DNA of 35,558 nt, from contig CAZLNM010000047.1 of NCBI GenBank assembly GCA_964561025.1, forward strand, positions 1 through 35,558, given 5' to 3'. This stretch comes from JAAZNF01 sp964561025. GTDB lineage: Bacteria > Myxococcota > B64-G9. Below are positions 15,587-24,541 of the stretch, piece by piece. The notes below the pieces were generated by a model. The model saw only the letters and a program-made list of their open reading frames with translations, made no database searches and was not told the DNA's origin. Position 1 is the stretch's first letter; the number at the start of each line of letters is the position of its first letter. A program made the position numbers and the translations under genes.

Positions 15587-18304
15587 TCAGGGCTGCGCCG
15601 GCGCCGGGAAGTCCCCCGCCCGCACCAACGAGAGTTTCGCCGGGTCCACCAGCTTGCGCAGGACGGCGGAGATCTCAGCCAGGGTGAGCTGGCGGAGCCG
15701 CTCGTCGATGGCCGCATCGAAGGCCATGCTGCGATCGAGGTTGAGATTGGCGAGCAGGTTCATGGCGAGCCGGGCGTCCTGGGCGCGGTCCTGTTCGCGC
15801 TCCTTGAGCAGTCCCTCCTTGGCGAGCTTCAGCTCGTCGGCGGTGAATCCCTCGCGGACGGCTTTCTCCAGCTCTTCGCGGAAGCCCTTCTCCACCGCGT
15901 CCGCGTTCGCGGCGCCCAGGATGGCATACCCCATCAGACCGGCGTTCGGCTCATAGGGGGAAACGCTCAAGAAGGTTCCGGCGCCATAGGAAAACCCGTC
16001 CTTCTCGCGCAGGCGTTTGGGGATGCGGCCGCTGAGAAATCCTCCACCCAAGAGATAGTCGGCCATGAGCATGGCCGGATAGTCCGGCTGGTTGTCCTGG
16101 AGAGGAAACACCACCCCGGCCCCGAAGAAAGCCATGGGTTTGTCCGCGATGCGGATGACCTTACGCTTGCCCTCCACCACCACCAAGGGATCGGGCACGC
16201 GCGCGTAGGGTTCCTGGCCGCGCCAGGCGCCGAGCAAGCGCTCGAGCTGGGCGCGCACCTCCTGCGGATCGAAGTCCCCCACCACGACCGCCAACCCATC
16301 CTGCGCCCCGTAGAAGCGGGCGTGAAACTCGCGCGCGTCCTCGAGGCGGGCCTTCTGAGTCTCCGAGATCCGCTCGGCAACGCTGGGCAGGTACCGAGGA
16401 TGGTCGGTCGGGTAGGAGTTGAACAGACGCAATAGCTCGTTGAACCCCACCCGGGAGGGGTCGTCCTTGTCCTGTTCGAAGCTGGCCAGCATCTCCCGAC
16501 GCAGCTCCTCGAACTCCTTCGGATCGAAGGCCGGCTCGCGCAACAATTCGGCGACCAGGTCGAGCAGCGCCGCCAGGTTCGGCCGGCGCACCTCCAGCGT
16601 CACGCTCACCCCGGGCTGCGAGCCGCTGATCTGGACCTGGGCCTTGAGCTCGTCGAACTTGTCCTTGATCTGCTGGCGGGTCATTTTCTTGGTCCCGCGA
16701 ATCAACATGCGGGCCGCGAGGTCCGCGGCCACGCGCTTGCCGGTGAGGCTCTTCTCGTCGCCGAAGCGGACGTTGAGGATCGCGCGCACGGTCTCGCCGC
16801 GGGTCTTCTTGGGCAGCATTGCCAGCTTCATGCCGTTGGCGAAAGAGACGATCGTGGTGCGGGCGTCGATGTTCTTGGGGGTGGCCTCGAAGGCCTCGCC
16901 CTCGGCCAGGGCCGCGCGGCCCGTGTATCCCCGGAGCATGGCCGCCACGTCCGCCAGCGGCGGGATCTCCGAGCGGTCGGGCTTCTCGGTGGGGACGTAC
17001 TCGCCGAGCGTGCGGCTCGACGGCTTGAGGTACTTCTGCGCCACCCGGTTCGCATCCGCCGCCGTGACCTTCTCGATGCGGTCGCGGTGCAAGAACAGCA
17101 TGCGCCAGTCTCCCATGGCGGCGAACTCGGAGAGCATGATGCCGATGCGCTGGGAGTCGTTGAGCACCAGGTCGAGGTACTTGAGGAGCGCGCTCTTCGC
17201 GCGGGCGACCTCTTCCTCGGTGATGGGCTTCTTGTCGAGGCCTTCGATGGTCGAGATCAGGATGGAGCGCACCTCGTCGGGCGAGTCCTTCTCGCCGAGC
17301 TCGGCCATGCAATAGAAGTACCCCGGCTCGCGCAGCTGGTAGTTGGTGCAGCTCACCTTGGCCGCCTTCTTGGTCTCGATCAGCGCCTTGTACAGCCGGC
17401 CCGAGGGCGCGTCGCCCAGCACCCGGTCCACCACGTCCACCGCGGCGTAGTCGGGGTCGGTCCCCGCCGGGACGTGGTAGCCGGCCATGAGGAGCGGCGT
17501 GCCCCCGGTGCGCCGGACATAAACCACGCGCTCTCCGTCCTGCACCGGCTCGCGGGTGTAGGTGGCGGGGAGCTTGCGGCGCGGCCTCGGGATCTTTCCG
17601 AAGTACTGCGCCACCAGCTTGAGGGTGGCCGCCGGGTCGAACTTGCCGGCGATGACCAGCATGGCGTTGTCCGGCTGGTAATAGGTCTCGTACCAGGCCA
17701 GGAGCTTTTCGTTGGGGACGTTTTCGACATCGCTGGCCGGGCCGATGGTGTCGTCACCGTAGTTGTGCCACAGGAAGGCCGTGGACAGGACGCGCTGGGT
17801 GAGCACGTTCTGCGGGTCGTTCTCTCCCATGTCGAGCTCGTTGCGCACCACGCCCATCTCGGTGGCCAGCTCCTCGCGGCTGATGATGGCCGCGCGCAGG
17901 CGCTCGGACTCGAGCTGCAGCGCGCGGCGGAGTTTCTCGGGCTCGGCCGGGATGATCTCGAAGTAGTTGGTGCGGTCGTACCAGGTCGAGCCGTTGGCGA
18001 AGCCGCCGAGGCGGGTGAGCTCCTCCTTGATGGATTTGAAGCTCTTCGTCTTCTTGAACAGCATGTGCTCGAAGAGGTGCGCCATGCCCTTCTCGCCGTA
18101 GTTCTCCTGGCGGCTGCCGGAAAAGACGGTGAGGTTGACCGTGACCGTCGGCTTGGAATCGTCGGGCACCAGCAACACCTGCAGGCCGTTCGGCAGCCGG
18201 TAGGCGGTGATGCCCTCGACGGTCGATTCCAGGGTGAAAGGCCTGGGCGGTTTTACCGGTGGGGCGGCCAGAAGCGAAAGCACCAGCGCCAGGGTCACGC
18301 TCAT
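15587..18304 (-). CDS. Secreted M16-family (pitrilysin/insulinase-like) zinc metallopeptidase, two-domain
   Basis: Start ATG 18304 has AAGGAG upstream and begins a signal peptide (MSVTLALVLSLLAAPP), so the 905-residue enzyme is exported. The first half has the inverted zinc motif HLFEH (76-80) and the third ligand Glu156 at the expected spacing of 76. The C-terminal half has the inactive M16C-type repeat (about 480-905), including ANGMKLAMLPKKTRGETVRAIL and the R/Y region GAGTFLSVSPYEPNAG. M16 enzymes of this double length degrade peptides as clam-shell proteases, and in bacteria with this signal they act in the periplasm or outer envelope. The gene lies upstream of the ArsR operon in the same orientation, separated by 106 bp that contain the ArsR promoter, so it is probably a separate unit. 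It is divergent from the histidine kinase. Confidence 0.95.
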   Translation of the reverse strand: MSVTLALVLSLLAAPPVKPPRPFTLESTVEGITAYRLPNGLQVLLVPDDSKPTVTVNLTVFSGSRQENYGEKGMAHLFEHMLFKKTKSFKSIKEELTRLGGFANGSTWYDRTNYFEIIPAEPEKLRRALQLESERLRAAIISREELATEMGVVRNELDMGENDPQNVLTQRVLSTAFLWHNYGDDTIGPASDVENVPNEKLLAWYETYYQPDNAMLVIAGKFDPAATLKLVAQYFGKIPRPRRKLPATYTREPVQDGERVVYVRRTGGTPLLMAGYHVPAGTDPDYAAVDVVDRVLGDAPSGRLYKALIETKKAAKVSCTNYQLREPGYFYCMAELGEKDSPDEVRSILISTIEGLDKKPITEEEVARAKSALLKYLDLVLNDSQRIGIMLSEFAAMGDWRMLFLHRDRIEKVTAADANRVAQKYLKPSSRTLGEYVPTEKPDRSEIPPLADVAAMLRGYTGRAALAEGEAFEATPKNIDARTTIVSFANGMKLAMLPKKTRGETVRAILNVRFGDEKSLTGKRVAADLAARMLIRGTKKMTRQQIKDKFDELKAQVQISGSQPGVSVTLEVRRPNLAALLDLVAELLREPAFDPKEFEELRREMLASFEQDKDDPSRVGFNELLRLFNSYPTDHPRYLPSVAERISETQKARLEDAREFHARFYGAQDGLAVVVGDFDPQEVRAQLERLLGAWRGQEPYARVPDPLVVVEGKRKVIRIADKPMAFFGAGVVFPLQDNQPDYPAMLMADYLLGGGFLSGRIPKRLREKDGFSYGAGTFLSVSPYEPNAGLMGYAILGAANADAVEKGFREELEKAVREGFTADELKLAKEGLLKEREQDRAQDARLAMNLLANLNLDRSMAFDAAIDERLRQLTLAEISAVLRKLVDPAKLSLVRAGDFPAPAQP

Positions 18305-18341
18305 GGAATTCTCCTTGGGAAAATGGGCTCGAACATACGTT

Positions 18342-18370
18342 ACCAAACCACGGGGCCCCGGGTGTGTCAA
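18342..18370 (-). promoter_or_regulatory. Possible promoter for the M16 peptidase
   Basis: A perfect TTGACA (minus strand, 18365-18370) is followed after 17 bp by TTTGGT (18342-18347), a poor -10; TAACGT (18338-18343) is an alternative at a wider spacing. The site is 38-60 bp before the start codon. The strong -35 supports it and the weak -10 does not. Confidence 0.3.
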
Positions 18371-18492
18371 TCGCAACGAGCCTCCCCAAAAAATACGCGA
18401 TTCGCCCTTGCCGAATGCCGGAGCGTCTGCTACTCAAGGCGGGGCCGTATTTGGAAGAGTTCGTGTCACTGAAAATTCGGAGCCTTGCCCGC

Positions 18493-20706
18493 ATGAATCG
18501 CGCGCTGGAGAGCCTGTTCGGGATCGACGCGGTCGCCGAACCCATCGACCCGGCGGTCCAGACCCGCCAGCTGCTGGTGATGCTCATCCGGCGGTTGTTC
18601 TTCCTGCTCCTCATCCTGAGTGCGGTGATCCTGCCGGCGTCGTTGCTGCGCCTGCCCGCGGTGGGCTGGCACCCGAGCCTGCTGGCCGACCTGGCGGCGA
18701 TCGTCGTCGTGTTGGCCCTGCTCTTGTTGCGCAATCGACTCTCCCCGGAGTTCGTCGGCGGCGGGCTGCTCGCGGCGCTGCTGGGCGTGGCCTGCGTGAA
18801 ACTCCTCTCCCAGGGGCTCTCCAGCATCGCCACGCCCTCCATCATGGTGGGGAGCGCGCTTTGCGCCATCTTCTTCGGCCTGTCCATGGCGATCACCTAC
18901 CTGGTCGCGGGTCTGCTGCTGCTCGCCGGGATCGGTGTGGCGGTGTGCGGCGGAGCCGTCGAGCTCGCGCCACCGCCCGAGACCTACGTGCGCTCGGGAT
19001 GGTTCTGGGTCGCCAATGGCGCCGGGCTCGCCCTGATGGGGTCGGTGCTGGTGATGGTGATCTCGGCCCTCAAGCAGCGGCTGTTCCGCTCGTTGAGCGA
19101 GGCCGACCGGCGGGCACGAGAATCGCTGGCCCGGGAGAAGTTGTACGAACTCTTGGAACAGAACATGGACGATTGCCTGTTCGTCCAGGATGACAAGCTG
19201 CGCATCCTGTACGTCAGTCCGAGAGTCGAACAGCTCAGCGGATATACGCCGGAGGAGCTTTCCCAACTCGGAATGGACAAGATCATGACACCCGAGAGTC
19301 TCGAGCTGGCATTACGAGACTACTCGGAGCGGTGGGCTCGCGCGAACGATGACCCGAGCGCGACCATCCCGCTCATGGAATACGAGTACTTGCGCAAGGA
19401 CGGCTCGCGTTTCATGGGCGAGTTGCACGTGCGCTGGCTGCGAGACTCGAAGGGCAAGGCCGTCGGCTGCGTGGGTGTCATCCGCGACGTGACGGAGCGG
19501 CGCCGCGCCTTGGAGGAGCGGCGGCTCCTGGAGGAGCGGCTGCGCCAGGCCGAAAAGATGGAGGCCATCGGGCAGCTCGCCGGCGGCATCGCCCACGATT
19601 TCAACAACCACCTGGGCGGCATCCTGGGCGCGGCGGATTGCCTGCGCCTGGACGCGCCGGAGGGAAGCCAATCCCAGAAGTTGGCGGAGCTCATCGTGAC
19701 CGCCGCCAAGCGGGCCGCCGACCTGACCCGGCAGCTCCTGGTGTTCTCCCGACGCCAGGAACCGCACAAGACGCCGCTTTCGGCAGGGCGGTTGGTCGAC
19801 GAGACCGTGGCCCTGCTCCGCCCCGGCCTGCCGCCGGACGTGGTGTTGCGGGTCGAGGCCGCAAAGCCCGATCTGTGGATCAGCGGTGAGGCGGCCCATC
19901 TGGAGAGCGCCCTTCTCAACCTGGGCATCAACGCCCGGGACGCGGTGGGAAAGAAAGGCGAGATTGTTTTTTCGTTCCGGCGGCATCGGCTGGAGCGCGA
20001 GGAAGGTTTTGCCGGAGGCGTCACCCTGCCCCCGGGAAGTTACGTGCAGATCGGCGTACGCGACACCGGCGAGGGCATGTCCGAGGAGACGCAGCGGAAA
20101 CTGTTCACCCCCTTCTTCACCACCAAGAAGCCAGGCATGGGGACCGGGTTGGGGCTGGCGGCGGTGTTCGGGGTGGTGAGGTCGCACGGGGGTGGCATTC
20201 GCGTCGAGAGCCGCGTCGGCCAGGGTTCGTGTTTCGAATTGTTCCTCCCCGCGCTCGAGCCGCTCGTCGCCGAGGCAAACACCTCGGCACGGACGAGTCC
20301 GGAACACCGCGGGCAGCGGGTCATCCTTGTCGAGGACAATCCCATGGTGCGCGAGGCGACGAGCGCCATGCTCTCCCTGCTGAACCACCAGGTGGTCGTC
20401 TGCGCGAGCCCGGCGGATGCGCTGGATGCGGTTAGCCGGGACGGTTGTGAGGCGGACCTGGTGCTGATGGACGTCAACATGCCGGGACTGTCCGGGATCG
20501 AAGCGGCGGGTGAGATCCACCGCCGCTCTCCGTCCCTTCGGGTGTTGTTGGTTTCGGGGCGGCCGCTCTCGCCGGAGGACGCCGCCCGCTTGCCCCCGAA
20601 CGTCTGTGGCTATTTGGCCAAACCGTATTCGTTGGCGGACCTGGAAGGAGCGCTGGCTCGCGTGGTATCCAAGATCGAGCTGGCCCCGAGAACGAGCACC
20701 GACTAG
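18493..20706 (+). CDS. Membrane-bound hybrid sensor histidine kinase with PAS and C-terminal receiver
   Basis: I choose ATG 18493 (MNRALESLFG), preceded by CGGAG at a workable distance. ATG 18415 and GTG 18463 are in-frame alternatives with weaker or too-close ribosome sites. From 18493 the protein is 737 residues. It has six hydrophobic helices (about 32-193), a short coiled coil, a PAS domain (about 220-340), a HisKA dimerisation domain with phosphoacceptor His368 in GGIAHDFNNHLGG, a HATPase domain (NLGINARDAV, GVRDTGEGM, GTGLGLAAVFGVV) and a receiver domain (about 612-730) with acceptor Asp660 in VLMDVNMPG. The signal sensed by the membrane part is unknown. No output regulator is adjacent, so phosphate must pass to a partner elsewhere. 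Its end is 7 bp from the convergent CYTH gene. Confidence 0.93.
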   Translation: MNRALESLFGIDAVAEPIDPAVQTRQLLVMLIRRLFFLLLILSAVILPASLLRLPAVGWHPSLLADLAAIVVVLALLLLRNRLSPEFVGGGLLAALLGVACVKLLSQGLSSIATPSIMVGSALCAIFFGLSMAITYLVAGLLLLAGIGVAVCGGAVELAPPPETYVRSGWFWVANGAGLALMGSVLVMVISALKQRLFRSLSEADRRARESLAREKLYELLEQNMDDCLFVQDDKLRILYVSPRVEQLSGYTPEELSQLGMDKIMTPESLELALRDYSERWARANDDPSATIPLMEYEYLRKDGSRFMGELHVRWLRDSKGKAVGCVGVIRDVTERRRALEERRLLEERLRQAEKMEAIGQLAGGIAHDFNNHLGGILGAADCLRLDAPEGSQSQKLAELIVTAAKRAADLTRQLLVFSRRQEPHKTPLSAGRLVDETVALLRPGLPPDVVLRVEAAKPDLWISGEAAHLESALLNLGINARDAVGKKGEIVFSFRRHRLEREEGFAGGVTLPPGSYVQIGVRDTGEGMSEETQRKLFTPFFTTKKPGMGTGLGLAAVFGVVRSHGGGIRVESRVGQGSCFELFLPALEPLVAEANTSARTSPEHRGQRVILVEDNPMVREATSAMLSLLNHQVVVCASPADALDAVSRDGCEADLVLMDVNMPGLSGIEAAGEIHRRSPSLRVLLVSGRPLSPEDAARLPPNVCGYLAKPYSLADLEGALARVVSKIELAPRTSTD

Positions 20707-20713
20707 CCACACC

Positions 20714-21247
20714 TCAACGACGGTTGCGAGATTGTCGAGCGAGCCACAAGCTGAGATACGATTCGCGAATGAAGGAGGAAAGGCAAAGCTTTCGCGCCAG
20801 CGCAAGCAGCCGCCGCTGTGCCGCGGCCCGGTCGGTTCCGATGATCTCGAGTTCCACGAAAGAGCCGAGGCCCTCGACCTCATCCAGACACACGGTGATG
20901 CCCGAGAGGGTGTAGGTCTCGCGCCGCTTTTGCACCCGGCCGAAAACCCGAAAGCCGAGTTTTTGCAAGATCTCGCTCATCTGGCGAACGGAGCCGATGG
21001 CGACTTGAACTTCGGCACGGGTCTTGGCGATTCCGGGTTGGCGCGGCCCCTTGTAAGTGATGAAAGATGCCTTGCCCGCGCTGCGTAGTCGCAAGGCCTC
21101 GCCGGTGACCCCGAAGGCGCGGCCGGGGTGGCGGAAGTATTCGTCGCGCTCGATTTGTTTTCCAACGCGTACTCCACCGAGCCGCACCACCCGGCGGCGG
21201 ATGGCCGAGAGCGACCGGACGCGCGATTTGAGCTCGACCTCGAGCAT
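20714..21247 (-). CDS. CYTH-domain protein (class IV adenylate cyclase-like / triphosphate tunnel metalloenzyme)
   Basis: The 177-residue protein starts with the CYTH signature ExExK (MLEVELKSR: Glu3, Glu5, Lys7) and continues with alternating basic and acidic strand motifs: DEYFRHP, EALRLRS, FITYKGPRQ, KTRAEVQV, VQKRRETYTL, VCLDEVEGLGSFVELEI. These line the tunnel that binds triphosphate and metal. The family includes CyaB-type class IV adenylate cyclases and thiamine or inorganic triphosphatases. Length and the EVEGLGSFVELE motif fit the CyaB branch best, but activity cannot be decided from sequence. ATG 21247 has a good GGAGGAT ribosome site. It is convergent with the histidine kinase and divergent from the lyase gene. 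Confidence 0.88.
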   Translation of the reverse strand: MLEVELKSRVRSLSAIRRRVVRLGGVRVGKQIERDEYFRHPGRAFGVTGEALRLRSAGKASFITYKGPRQPGIAKTRAEVQVAIGSVRQMSEILQKLGFRVFGRVQKRRETYTLSGITVCLDEVEGLGSFVELEIIGTDRAAAQRRLLALARKLCLSSFIRESYLSLWLARQSRNRR

Positions 21248-21336
21248 CGGATCCTCCGTGGTGGGTGCGGGGAGGATATTTCACGGATCTGTGGTTCTGC
21301 AAGCCAAAACCAGTCCATCGGGGCCGATCTTGGCGC

Positions 21337-21365
21337 TTGACAACGGACGGCCGGAGGGGTTTGTT
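21337..21365 (+). promoter_or_regulatory. Possible promoter of the tandem lyase gene
   Basis: TTGACA (21337-21342) is a perfect -35, followed after 17 bp by TTTGTT (21360-21365), a partial -10, about 50 bp before the ATG at 21418. The intergenic region is divergent with the CYTH gene. No TyrR-type operator was recognised. Confidence 0.4.
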
Positions 21366-21417
21366 CTTTGCCGGCCGCGGGCGCGATGCCCCGCCGGGAG
21401 GGGTAGAGGAGATTCCC

Positions 21418-24293
21418 ATGAGTCCCACCGTCGCCGAACCGTTCCGTAACAAGGTCATCGAGCGCATTCCGGTGGTGTCCTACCAGCGCCGTCGCGAGGC
21501 CCTCATCGAGGCCGGGCACAACCCCTGGCTGATCCGGGCGGTGGACGTGCCGATCGACTTCCTTTCCGATAGCGGCGGGGCGGCCCAGAGCGATCGCCAG
21601 TGGGCCGGATTGATGGTGGGCGACGAGGCCTACGCCGGTAGCCGCAACTTCTACCAGCTGGAGAAGAACTGCCAGGAGGTCTTCGGGCACCGCTGGATGG
21701 TCCCCACTCACCTGGGGCGCGGCGCCGAGCACCTGGTGAGCCGCACCCTGATCCCCGATCCCGGCCGGCCCGTGCGGGTGCTGGCCCAGAACCCCGCCCC
21801 CACCGCGCGGGCGCACTGGCACCGCCGGGGCGCCTCGGTGGTGGAGATCGCCGGTGCANNNNNNNNNNGGGGCCCCACACCCCCGCCCCCCGGGCGGGGG
21901 CGCTGGGGCCCGGCGGGGGCGCGGGGGTGGTGGAGCGCGCGGGGCCCCCGCCCCACGACCCGGCCTCGAGCGAGGTGTTCCGCGCCGACGTGGACCTGGA
22001 CAAGCTCAAGCGGGCCCTGGCCGACCGCGCGACGCCGGTGGCCTTCGTGGCCCTGGCTTGCTGCCCGGAGTTCATCGGTGCCGCACCGGCGCGGCTCTCC
22101 AACCTCAAGGAGGCGGCGCGGCTGGCTCGGGAGGCCGGCGTGCCGGTGGTGCTGGACGCCTCGCGCATCGCCATGAACGCCCTCTTCGTCCAGCGGCACG
22201 AGCCGGGCCAGGAGAAACGCTCGTTGCGTGAGATCATCCGAGAGCTGGCCGCCTGCGGCGACACCCTGGTGGTGAGCGCCAAGGAGGCGTGTCTTGCCAA
22301 CTGCGGCGGGTTCGTGTGCACCCAGAAGGAAGAGGTGTACCAGGGCGTGCGCTCGCTGGTGGTGGTCTACGAGGGTCTGCACACCTACGGCGGCATGGCC
22401 GGCCGCGACATGGAGGCGGTGGCCACGGGGCTGCTGGAGATGTGTCAGCCGGAGTTCATCGGCTGGCACCAGTACCAGCTCGAGCAGCTCGCCCGGGCCC
22501 TGGAGGGCGCCGGGTTGCCGGTGGTGAAACCGGTGGGTGGAGCCGGGGTGTACCTGGACGCGCGGCGCTTCGCTCCCCACCTGCCGCCCGAGCAGCACCC
22601 GGCGCTGGCTGTGGCCTGCGCCATCTTCCTGGGGGCCGGGGTGCGCTGCGGCGAGCGGGGCCTGGCCTCGCGGCCGCGGCTGGAGGCGACGGCGAACGGC
22701 GCGGGCATGGAGCTGGTGGCGCTGTGCCCGCCCATGCGGGTGTACTCGTTGGCCCACCTGCAATATGCCGCCAAGGCCATCGCCGGGGTGTACGCCAGGA
22801 GAGACACGATCCACGGGCTGCGCCTGCGCCAGGCGGCCGGCGCCCTGTCGGGGTACGGCGCGCTCTTCGACCCGGTGGAGGCGGACACGGTGTTGCCGGT
22901 GCCCCCGCCCGATCCGCAGGCCCAGCCGCTGGAGTACGAGCCCTACCGGACCAAGACCGTCGAGGTGCTGCGCACCACCGACCGGGAGTACCGCGAACGG
23001 GCCGCGGCCGAGGCGGGCTTCAACACCTTCTTGCTTCGCTCCGAGGACTGCTACATCGATCTGCTCACCGACTCGGGCACCTCGGCCATGAGCGACGACC
23101 AGTGGGCCGCGGCCATGTTGGGCGACGAGTCCGTGGCGGGCTCCTGGGACTTCTACCAGCTCGAGGAGGCCCAGCGCGAGGTGCTGGGGTTCGCCCACAT
23201 GGTGCCGGTGCACCAGGGCCGCGCCGGCGAGCACCTGATCTCCCAGGCCATGATCAAGCCGGGCGACACCATCCCCGGCAACATGTACTTCACCACCACG
23301 CGCGAGCACCAGGAGCTGGCCGGCGGCACCTTCGTGGACGTCATCATCGATCAGGCGCACGACCCCGCCAGCCAGTACCCCTGGAAGGGCGACATCGACC
23401 TCAACAAGCTCAAGTCGCTCATCGAGAAAGTGGGCGCCAAGCGCATCCCGTACGTCAAGTACGAGTGCTCGGTGAACATGGCCGGCGGCCAGCCGGTGTC
23501 CATGGAGAACGCCCGCGCGGTCTCCGAGCTGTGCCACGCTCACGGCATCCAGGTCATGTTCGATGCCACCCGCTGCGCCGAGAACGCATACCTCATCCAG
23601 AAGAAGGATCCCAAGTACCACAAGGTGCCGGTGGCCCAGATCCTCAAGGAGCTCATGTCCTACGGCGATGGCTGCACCATCAGCGCCAAGAAGGACCTCC
23701 TGGTGAACATCGGCTCCTTCTGCGCCACCAACCACCGCTGGGTGTACGAGCGGATGCGCGAGATGTGCCCCATCTTCGAGGGGCCCCTCACCTCGGGCGG
23801 CATGACCGGCCGCGACATGGCCTGCCTGGCGGCCGGGATCTACGAGATGGTCGATGACACCTACATCCGCTCCCGTGTCGAGGCCACCCAGTACCTGGGC
23901 AAGCTGCTGCTCGACGCCGGGATCCCCATCGTGGAGCCCCCCGGGACCCACGCCATCTTCCTGGACGCCAGGCGGTTCCTCCCGCACATCGAGCAGGATC
24001 AGTACCCCGCCCAGGCGCTGGCGGCGGAGCTGTTCATCGAGGCCGGCATCCGGGCCATGGAGCGCGGCAACGTCTCGGCCGGCCGGGACAAGAAGACCGG
24101 CCAGAACAAGCGCCCCAAGCTCGAGCTGGTGCGCCTCACCATCCCGCGCCGGGTCTACTCGCGCAGCCAGTTCGAGCTGTGCGCCGAGGCGGTCATCCGG
24201 GTGTGGAAACGGCGCGAGTCCATCCGCGGCCTCAAGATGGTCTTCGAGGCGCCGCAGCTTCGCTTCTTCACCGCGCGCTTCGAGCGCCTGTGA
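21418..24293 (+). CDS. Tandem tyrosine phenol-lyase/tryptophanase-like protein: inactive first half fused to intact second half (interrupted by scaffold gap)
   Basis: ATG 21418 follows AGAGGAG. The gene contains two consecutive beta-eliminating lyase domains with no stop or ribosome site between them, joined by a Pro-rich linker (about 22895-22930). The second domain (from about 22930) has all landmarks of tyrosine phenol-lyase: VHQGRAGEH, FTTTREHQE, NMAGGQPVSM, DATRCAENA, SAKKDLLVN with the PLP lysine (codon 23691), MERG, VRLTIPRRVYS and RFFTARF. The first domain aligns throughout but has Glu at the PLP-lysine position (SAKEACLAN, codon 22284) and other losses. The frame changes across the 10-N gap (21859-21868). 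Collapsing duplicated flanks by 89 bp rejoins the frames, giving about 928 residues. The family cleaves tyrosine or tryptophan to phenol or indole, pyruvate and ammonia. Retention of the phenol-contacting Arg (MERG) favours tyrosine. Confidence 0.88.
21783..21947. repeat. Degraded duplicate of the same sequence on both sides of the scaffold gap
   Basis: Sequence left of the gap (about 21783-21858) and right of it (about 21871-21947) align almost end to end with scattered G/C substitutions. Both carry GGTGGTGGAG (21837-21846 and 21926-21935), preceded by matching GGCCC, CCGCCCCC, GCGC.TGG and CGGGG blocks. The offset is 89 bp, exactly what is needed to change the left frame into the right one. 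This is best read as a false scaffold join with a low-quality contig end. Confidence 0.8.
21859..21868. other. Assembly gap (10 N)
   Basis: Ten unknown bases inside the first lyase domain. The following 80 bases are runs of G and C typical of an error-prone contig end. The gap length is a placeholder, not a measurement. Confidence 0.99.
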
Positions 24294-24312
24294 TCCGAGG
24301 GCAGGAGGGGAA

Positions 24313-24383
24313 GCGGCCACGAACCCGGGGAAAAAAGGGAGGGGGTGAAAGGAGGAAAACCCTTGTCCCGGGCCCGTGGCCGC
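24313..24383. repeat. Long imperfect inverted repeat downstream of the lyase gene
   Basis: GCGGCCACG (24313-24321) and CGTGGCCGC (24375-24383) are perfect complements; the arms extend inward with CCGGG, giving a 17-bp arm pair (24313-24329 and 24367-24383) with two mismatches. The 37-nt loop is purine-rich. The hairpin lies 20 bp past the lyase stop. It has no U-tract, so it may be a processing or stability element, a Rho-dependent end or a regulator of what follows, rather than a classic terminator. Confidence 0.5.
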
Positions 24384-24452
24384 GGAGTCGCCCGGCGCCG
24401 TAGCTTCGGCTCGGGGCTCGTTCCGGCCGATCAACGTGCGGCTTTCCGGTAA
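24363..24452 (+). CDS. Possible 29-residue Arg-rich leader peptide (speculative)
   Basis: A strong ribosome site, AAAGGAGG (24348-24355), sits in the loop of the inverted repeat, seven bases before TTG 24363. This opens a 29-codon frame rich in Arg (MSRARGRGVARRRSFG...) ending at TAA 24450-24452, about 90 bp before the PP2C gene. No homology is recognised. Chance is quite possible in purine-rich GC DNA. Confidence 0.15.
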   Translation: MSRARGRGVARRRSFGSGLVPADQRAAFR

Positions 24453-24490
24453 AATTCCCGAAACTGAATCCTCTTTTGATTCCGCGGGGG

Positions 24491-24519
24491 TTGACAGACC
24501 CTCGGGTGAAGCGTAAGGG
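24491..24519 (+). promoter_or_regulatory. Possible promoter of the PP2C phosphatase gene
   Basis: TTGACA (24491-24496) is a perfect -35, with TAAGGG (24514-24519) 17 bp downstream as a weak -10, 22 bp before the ATG at 24542. The -10 is poor and sits close to the ribosome site, so the leader would be short. Confidence 0.35.
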
Positions 24520-24541
24520 ATCTGCCGGTCAGGAGTCTGGG

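Noticed and set aside
21708..24434. Long minus-strand frame opposite the lyase gene
   Set aside because: Runs across the assembly gap and mirrors the codon bias of the real gene; no ribosome site, no motif.
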